8,698 nt of DNA from JBCCSZ01 sp039199225. GTDB taxonomy: Bacteria; Bacteroidota; Bacteroidia; Chitinophagales; Saprospiraceae. The notes under the pieces were generated by a model. That model was not told the origin of the DNA and did not search any database. It saw nothing but the letters and a program-made list of their open reading frames with translations. Made by a program: the position numbers and the translations under genes. Position 1 is the stretch's first letter; every line of letters begins with the position of its first letter. This document shows, one piece after another, positions 6,401-8,698 of this stretch. The stretch covers positions 1 to 8,698 of the forward strand of contig JBCCSZ010000325.1 of assembly GCA_039199225.1 (NCBI GenBank), written 5' to 3'.

Positions 6401-8698
6401 AATCTGATATTGTCTGACAATATGGGATATGGACAAGCTCTGGCAGCAAAACTGCGAGCGGAAGGGGAGCAGGTAATTGTGGTCGGGAAAGCGGCAACTT
6501 ACAGTTCTTCTTCGCAGGATACTTACGCGCTCAATCCAACAGCGGTCCGGGATTTTAAGGCTTTATTTAAAAATTTGAAAACAGCCAATTTACTGCCGAA
6601 TCGCCTGATTCATGCATGGAGTTTGTCCAAGGAAGATAATACTGAAAGTGCATTCGATCAGGTGGGTTCAGAATCTCTATATGGCCTTTTGAATTTGCTG
6701 AAAGCAGCCAATGAAGTCGGAGGATTATTCGACAAAGAAGTTGTGTTGTTAACCAACGATTTGCAGTCGATCAATGGCGCAGAGCAGCTCAATGCAGCTA
6801 AAGCCATGCCGGTTGGTTTACTCAAAGCAGTGGCACAGGAAAATACATCTATTTCCATTGCACACATTGACTTGGCCGCCAAGGAAGCCATCAATGAGCG
6901 CCTCATTACGACTTTGTACAAAGAAGTACAACACAAAAAATCTGGCAAAACGGTGGCCTTGCGAAATGGCCGCAGATGGATGCAGATTTTTGATCCCATT
7001 CAGATTGAAAAATCCAAAGAACGTTCCGGACTCATCAAACACAAAGGAACCTATTTGATTACAGGTGGTTTGGGAGAACTTGGATATGCACTTGCACATT
7101 ACTTGGTCAAGCAATACGATGCTACAGTGGCACTTGTCGGGCGTACAGAGCTACCCGAAAAATCCACCTGGAAAGAATATGTACAGCAACACAATGAATC
7201 GGATGTTGTCAGAATTCGCATTGAAAAGCTTCAACAATTGGAGGAGCAAGGTGGACAGGTATTTTACTTTGCCTGCGATGTGGCAGAGGAACAACAACTG
7301 GCACAAGCAGTTGCCAAAATAGAGAAAAAGACCCAATGGATCGACGGAGTCATCCACGCCGCTGGAATCATTGGCAATGATACGGTCACGCCGATTGCGA
7401 TGTTGGAAACAGCTGATTTCGAAAGGCAATTTACTGCCAAGGTGTATGGCATCAGAGCCATTGCCAAAGTCTTTAAAAATCGGAGACTCGACTTTTGTCT
7501 AACGACCTCCTCCCTGTCTACCGTCTTGGGAGGCTATGGCTTTGGCGCTTACTCGGCCGCGAATGCCTACATGGATGCTTTTCTCAACGACTGGAATCGA
7601 CCCAATTGGCTTAACCTGAATTTGGATGGGCTCAACATCGGTGGCTATGGTGGCGAAGGCATCACGAAAGCAGAGATGGAAAAAGTGCTAGAGCAAGTAT
7701 TGCCTCTGAGGGACTTATCACAGGTGATCGTTTCTGTGGCTGATCTGGACCTCCGAATCCAACACATCTTTGCAGCCGAAGAGCTGGAAGAAGTAGTCGA
7801 AGGCCAGGTGTCCGAAGATACGGAGTATGCCACCATGGCAACAGAGATCAACGAGGCCGATCAAGCTTATACCCTCACTCAAAAACGATTTTTGAATATT
7901 TGGCGAAGCTTCTTTGGCAATCCGGATATACAGTTGCAAGACGATTTCTTCAAACTAGGAGGCGACTCCCTGCGGGCCATCAAGTTGTTGGGATACATCT
8001 ACAAGGAGATGAAACTCAAGCTGTCTGTTCAGGAACTGTTCAACTATCCGACCATCGCCGAGCTCAGCGAATACCTTGGTAAGGAAAGTGGCGAAGGCAG
8101 CCTGGAAGAGGAGACGACCATCATCATTCCCCAAGCGCCAGCGCAGGCACTCTATCCGCTGAGTTCGATGCAAAAGCGATTGTACTTCCTGTATGAGTTT
8201 GATAGAGCATCGGTTGTGTATAATCTGCCCTTTGCGTTTCGTTTGACGGGCGCTGTGGATAAGGATAAGTTGCAAAAGATTTTCGAACAGTTGATAGCGC
8301 AGCATGAAAGTCTGCGTACGTCCGTAGTTTTGACGGAGACGGAACCCATGCAAAAAATAGCGGATGCGGTCGATTTCAACATTGAGCATTTGCCAGCCAA
8401 CGGAAAGGAGGCCGAGGTCGTAGAATCCTTTATTCGGCCACACGATCTATCGAAGGCACCACTCTTTCGCGTAGGACTGATTGAGTCGACACCAGAAGAC
8501 CACATCCTCATCATTGATCTACACCACCTCATCAACGATGGTTATTCGGAGGGTATCCTAATGAGGGATTTCATGGCGCTCTACAATGGAGCAAGTCTCT
8601 CCCTACCGAAGTTGCAATACAAAGATTTTGCAGTCTGGCAGCAAAGCGAAGCCTACGAAGCAGAACGCAGTGGCCACAAAGAGTTCTGGTTGGAGAAA
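494..8698 (+). CDS. Hybrid NRPS / type I PKS megasynthase, C-A-PCP-KS-AT-KR-ACP-C... (3' partial)
   Basis: A multidomain assembly-line enzyme, presumably cytoplasmic, building a peptide-polyketide product. The frame is open for 2,735 codons and runs off the right edge. ATG 494 is chosen because an in-frame TGA lies at 464-466, the only alternative between them is a TTG at 485, and the N-terminus (about nine residues, then the C domain) matches the spacing of stand-alone NRPS subunits such as GrsB and TycB as I recall them. No Shine-Dalgarno sequence precedes it, as is normal in Bacteroidota. Domain order: condensation (about residues 10-432), adenylation (463-955), carrier (971-1039), lysine-rich linker (1040-1060), ketosynthase (1061-1473), malonyl-type acyltransferase with post-AT linker (1568-1920), ketoreductase (1945-2422), carrier (2461-2529), second condensation domain (from 2553, truncated). 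All active-site motifs fall in one frame. There is no DH, ER, methyltransferase, epimerase or thioesterase in the visible part. The final product is unknown. Confidence 0.97.
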   Translation, partial: MSKKIDKSNVQEIFDLNMVQKGMLFHYLKEEQDNLYNVQLSLELNGRLDTDLLQKAIERVQQENEVLRSVFRWEELSKPLQIVLKKCNLRIDFQDVSHLGEKADTFAKQYLEKDQIARFNLTELPVRISLIQTAPERFIFTMTHHHILYDGWSTGIFLKEVFGCYNQLNKTIEPSFEYKPPYKELISLNKAKIDASASEEYWKEYLQDFEIRPTLMPEDASNEQLFQKSGIRYPLDKLDAFANQHKVTKAAIIYTAYGLLLQKYQDVANVVFGTAVSDRSIELGGSDEVMGNFINTIPLILSNYDERSLQEAVEQINRDLIKRNQYNHSSYFEIKKILDLKPEDELFNSMVVIENYPLDEGLININSDFDIQLRSVYQNSSIPMVVTAYFKGVLEFEFTYHATVFGHDYVEAMSQHLLRIIDGMLEQPNQKVKDLCILSEQEKQTLLVDFNSTQEIYPKEKTIIELFEEQVVKTPENQAIIFQDNRLNYRELDQLSEAIAERIASNLPAQRTDRIGLLFTASIELVAAMMGVLKTGAAYVPLSAESPDERNKFILADCKVDLLLVYKDLFDEQLVQRMGIPEEKIITIDKDQLLQEVPAYERKPITATDPMSIIYTSGTTGNPKGVEVVHQGVVNFTCWKIKTYGMSPKDVTLPLLSYHFDAYAAHLYSTLLSGGALVVADNTNGFNLEEIIDIVHKEGVTTIGSTPGLHEVMLKELKDVEKLDSLRFVTLGGEKASNNLLNSSQEKVPHVILYNEYGPTETSMVATYLEGLNVDNASIIGKPVANTKIYILNRHQSLQPIGIRGEICIAGDGMTNGYVENEALTATKFVENPFQPGEFMYKTGDYAKWLPDGQLEFFGRSDNQVKIRGFRIELGEIENALLDYPQIAEAIVVVRENNRTKQLVGYFVGKESIDQSELKSFLTQKVPGYMLPNALVQLEKMPISPNGKIDRRKLPEPPAISEIDFVDASGEVEQKLQGIWQALLGIDKIGIHSNFFEVGGDSLKLIVLSSKIKKAFQKDISVTQLFNYPTIASLAEFIQPKRKKKKKTKASYKRPSSEQTDIAVIGMAGRFPGAANIEEFWDNLRNGKETIRREQEEQEDTLLVKAKGTLEDNDYFDAAFFGYIPNEVRSMDPQVRIFHECAWAALEDAACNPKTFEGAIGLYAGATPNLGFETKVNLENNGWADKWEALTYADKDFMCPRVSYKLNLKGPSLNISTACSTSLVAVDTACNELLAGKCDIALAGGVSVTWHDVEGYKYNKDMILSPDGRCRAFDANAAGTVSGNGVGIVVLKRLADALRDGDDIYAVVKATATNNDGHQKVGFTAPSIDGQSEVIRHALQKAGVAPESINYIETHGTGTTLGDPIEIAGLTKAFDTDKKQYCAIGSVKTNIGHLDAAAGVAGFIKAVLSIRHKQIVPSLHFEKPNPNIDFQNSPFFVSTELKEWQRNGEPRRAGVSSFGIGGTNAHVILEEAPAPAKVSEGRPYQLLTVTGRNAAAMRRNASRLVGFLENNRDASIADVAYTLQKGRAHFPYRRFVLCKEVEDAIQALSIEGKGQIIEPAVVDQLPYVVFMFSGQGSQYINMCADLYREETFFRQIVDNCFEIVKRQSNKDLKAVLFARKQGDGLDQIDHTEFTQPLLFVIEYAMARLLMRWGIQPSCMIGHSLGEYVAACISGVFTLEDALKLIVKRGALMNKMPRGAMLSVLIGKEALQPLLEENSDVCLASVNSSERCVVSGPERSIKAFQKQATEQGFENRIIRTSHAFHSHMMDDMLEEFEQCVRSVDIHPGRIPFISNLSGEKVRNEEIGQARYWVDQLRNTVHFAEGIDYLLKEKDSAILIEVGPGTALSSFVRANASKKRDHKVVSTIRHPKKPTNDLAYLLDALGEMWTFGLEVDWDRFIEDEKRRKLSLPTYAFEKVRYPDVLPVAAVAKTEAKDELRRLADTARWYYMPSWKIAAPIYQQAQQEEAITNLILSDNMGYGQALAAKLRAEGEQVIVVGKAATYSSSSQDTYALNPTAVRDFKALFKNLKTANLLPNRLIHAWSLSKEDNTESAFDQVGSESLYGLLNLLKAANEVGGLFDKEVVLLTNDLQSINGAEQLNAAKAMPVGLLKAVAQENTSISIAHIDLAAKEAINERLITTLYKEVQHKKSGKTVALRNGRRWMQIFDPIQIEKSKERSGLIKHKGTYLITGGLGELGYALAHYLVKQYDATVALVGRTELPEKSTWKEYVQQHNESDVVRIRIEKLQQLEEQGGQVFYFACDVAEEQQLAQAVAKIEKKTQWIDGVIHAAGIIGNDTVTPIAMLETADFERQFTAKVYGIRAIAKVFKNRRLDFCLTTSSLSTVLGGYGFGAYSAANAYMDAFLNDWNRPNWLNLNLDGLNIGGYGGEGITKAEMEKVLEQVLPLRDLSQVIVSVADLDLRIQHIFAAEELEEVVEGQVSEDTEYATMATEINEADQAYTLTQKRFLNIWRSFFGNPDIQLQDDFFKLGGDSLRAIKLLGYIYKEMKLKLSVQELFNYPTIAELSEYLGKESGEGSLEEETTIIIPQAPAQALYPLSSMQKRLYFLYEFDRASVVYNLPFAFRLTGAVDKDKLQKIFEQLIAQHESLRTSVVLTETEPMQKIADAVDFNIEHLPANGKEAEVVESFIRPHDLSKAPLFRVGLIESTPEDHILIIDLHHLINDGYSEGILMRDFMALYNGASLSLPKLQYKDFAVWQQSEAYEAERSGHKEFWLEK
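521..1789 (+). other. Condensation (C) domain 1 of the megasynthase
   Basis: This domain forms the amide bond between an upstream acyl or peptidyl donor and the amino acid on the first PCP. The opening motif M-V-Q-K-G-M-L-F-H is at residues 18-26. The catalytic HHxxxDG is at residues 145-151 (nt 926-946), with H146 as the general base position, D150 and G151, followed by W-S. The G-N-F-I-N-T motif starts at residue 291, and V-I-E-N-Y-P-L follows near nt 1546. The overall pattern recalls the C domain that opens GrsB and TycB, which takes its donor from a separate protein. No donor module precedes it here, so it either works with a partner enzyme or accepts a starter acyl group. The C subtype cannot be decided by eye. 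Confidence 0.93.
1880..3358 (+). other. Adenylation (A) domain of the megasynthase
   Basis: Activates an amino acid as its aminoacyl-AMP and loads it on the following PCP. Core motifs: A1 L-N-Y-R-E-L (487-492), A2 L-K-T-G-A-A-Y-V-P-L (533-542), A3 Y-TSGTTGNPKG (615-625, P-loop), A4 F-D-A-Y at 660-663, A5 N-E-Y-G-P-T-E (755-761), A7 Y-K-T-G-D (841-845), A8 around R868-E873, A10 N-G-K-I-D with K948. D661 aligns with Asp235 of GrsA, the residue that grips the alpha-amino group, so an alpha-amino acid substrate is likely. My hand alignment to GrsA gives the ten-residue code D-A-A-G-V-L-E-M-V-K (D661, A662, A665, G704, V729, L731, E756, M764, V765, K948). I do not recognise this code and assign no substrate. 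Confidence 0.95.
3404..3610 (+). other. Peptidyl carrier protein (PCP) domain 1
   Basis: A carrier domain of about 69 residues that holds the activated amino acid on a phosphopantetheine arm. The attachment site is S1002 (codon 3497-3499) in the motif F-F-E-V-G-G-D-S-L. Its third helix region reads L-F-N-Y-P-T-I-A. The same eight residues recur in the second carrier domain, although their DNA differs at synonymous positions. It needs activation by a phosphopantetheinyl transferase that is not in this window. Confidence 0.95.
3611..3673 (+). other. Lysine-rich PCP-KS linker
   Basis: The 21 residues between the PCP and the KS (1040-1060) begin P-K-R followed by five consecutive lysines, then T-K, and continue with K-R further on: nine basic residues in the first fifteen. 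This is the switch point from peptide to polyketide chemistry. The run is encoded by mixed AAA and AAG codons and stays in frame. It is probably a flexible linker. Any role in domain contacts is speculative. Confidence 0.7.
3674..4912 (+). other. Beta-ketoacyl synthase (KS) domain
   Basis: Performs decarboxylative Claisen condensation, extending the aminoacyl or peptidyl chain from the PCP by two carbons. It opens with D-I-A-V-I-G-M-A-G-R-F-P-G (from residue 1061) and ends at N-A-H-V-I-L-E-E-A-P. The full catalytic triad is present: C1219 in T-A-C-S-T-S (codon 4148-4150), H1355 in T-H-G-T-G-T, and H1393 in K-T-N-I-G-H. The T-A-C-S-T-S form and the G-F-T-A-P-S-I-D-G-Q stretch resemble KS domains that follow an NRPS module in hybrid systems, from general family knowledge. 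Nothing suggests it is decarboxylase-only (no KSQ change). Confidence 0.96.
5195..6253 (+). other. Acyltransferase (AT) domain, malonyl-CoA type, with post-AT linker
   Basis: Selects the extender unit and transfers it to the downstream carrier. Motifs: G-Q-G-S-Q (1574-1578), the active-site serine S1663 in G-H-S-L-G (codon 5480-5482), R1688 in K-R-G (carboxylate-binding arginine by comparison with FabD), and H1761 in S-H-A-F-H. The H-A-F-H tetrad, and Leu rather than Gln after the serine, are the accepted signs of malonyl-CoA rather than methylmalonyl-CoA use. The domain ends after V-G-P-G (about residue 1843), and the post-AT linker closes with L-P-T-Y-A-F-E near nt 6218-6238. An integral AT makes this a cis-AT system. 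Confidence 0.93.
6326..7759 (+). other. Ketoreductase (KR) domain
   Basis: Uses NADPH to reduce the beta-keto group made by the KS to a hydroxyl. It starts with the structural subdomain (W1946-Y-Y-M-P-S-W, about 240 residues), then the catalytic Rossmann half with T-G-G-L-G-E-L-G at 2190-2197. The short-chain dehydrogenase residues are all present: K2316 (in F-T-A-K-V-Y-G), S2340, Y2353 and N2357 (in A-Y-S-A-A-N). S2340 and Y2353 have the expected 13-residue spacing, so the domain should be active. The stereochemical markers are not clean: the region after H-A-A-G reads I-I-G-N-D instead of the B-type L-D-D pattern, and the A-type tryptophan ahead of Tyr is absent. No DH lies between the AT and the KR. 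Confidence 0.93.
7874..8080 (+). other. Carrier protein domain 2 (ACP/PCP-like) after the KR
   Basis: Carries the extender unit and then the reduced chain. The phosphopantetheine site is S2492 (codon 7967-7969) in L-G-G-D-S-L, a motif more typical of peptidyl carriers than of PKS acyl carriers. The segment V-Q-E-L-F-N-Y-P-T-I-A-E-L matches the first carrier closely at the protein level. Its position after the KR and before a C domain fits hand-over of a beta-hydroxy acyl chain to peptide chemistry. Confidence 0.93.
8150..8698 (+). other. Condensation (C) domain 2, N-terminal part (truncated by window end)
   Basis: Joins the chain on carrier 2 to the amino acid of the next module, which lies outside the window. 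It begins L-Y-P-L-S-S-M-Q-K-R-L-Y-F-L (from residue 2553), a form typical of internal C domains of Gram-positive-like NRPSs such as GrsB module 2 as I recall it. It also has the catalytic HHxxxDG at residues 2677-2683 (nt 8522-8542; H2677, H2678, D2682, G2683), followed by Y-S. Only about 183 residues are visible, so the acceptor half is missing. The opening motif suggests an L-donor type, but this is tentative. Confidence 0.92.

Noticed and set aside
6254..7045. A dehydratase domain between the AT and the KR
   Set aside because: No HxxxGxxxxP motif or hot-dog-fold pattern is seen. The stretch begins with the W-Y-Y-M-P-S-W motif and has the length of the KR structural subdomain.
7955..8443. 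A 162-codon minus-strand open frame
   Set aside because: It lies wholly opposite carrier 2 and C domain 2, whose catalytic motifs are intact on the plus strand. The minus-strand peptide resembles nothing I recognise.

Overview
The window is the start of a large secondary-metabolite locus, most likely from a member of the Bacteroidota. Almost all of it (494 to the right edge) is one uninterrupted plus-strand frame of 2,735 codons. It encodes the N-terminal part of a hybrid non-ribosomal peptide synthetase / type I polyketide synthase and has no stop codon inside the window. The Bacteroidota assignment is an inference. It rests on the lack of a Shine-Dalgarno sequence and the A-rich stretch before the start codon, an upstream FtsX/MacB-type permease ending in the 'A-x-NPV-x-x-L' tail common in that phylum, and moderate base composition with mixed TTG/CTG leucine use. 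The sequence does not settle the genus.

Layout. Positions 2-142 hold the last 46 codons of an FtsX/MacB-like ABC-transporter permease. Positions 143-493 are non-coding: an A/C-rich tract with short direct repeats, a hairpin with a perfect 12-bp stem, and a second hairpin followed by a T-run that looks like an intrinsic terminator. No recognisable promoter was found there. The megasynthase begins at ATG 494 with the domain order C-A-PCP-KS-AT-KR-ACP-C(partial). The catalytic or binding residues I looked for are present in each complete domain, and all lie in the same frame, so the enzyme looks intact as far as it can be seen.

How the parts should work together (inference from domain logic). 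The first C domain accepts an acyl or peptidyl group from something not in this window and joins it to the amino acid activated by the A domain and held on the PCP. The KS then extends that aminoacyl chain by two carbons using malonyl-CoA chosen by the integral AT. The KR reduces the beta-keto group to a hydroxyl and, with no DH or ER present, the reduction stops there. The result on the ACP would be a statine-like gamma-amino-beta-hydroxy acid. The second C domain would condense it with the next amino acid, whose module lies beyond the right edge. The binding pocket of the A domain gives a specificity code I do not recognise, so the amino acid and the final product are unknown. The upstream permease could be part of product export, but this rests on position alone.
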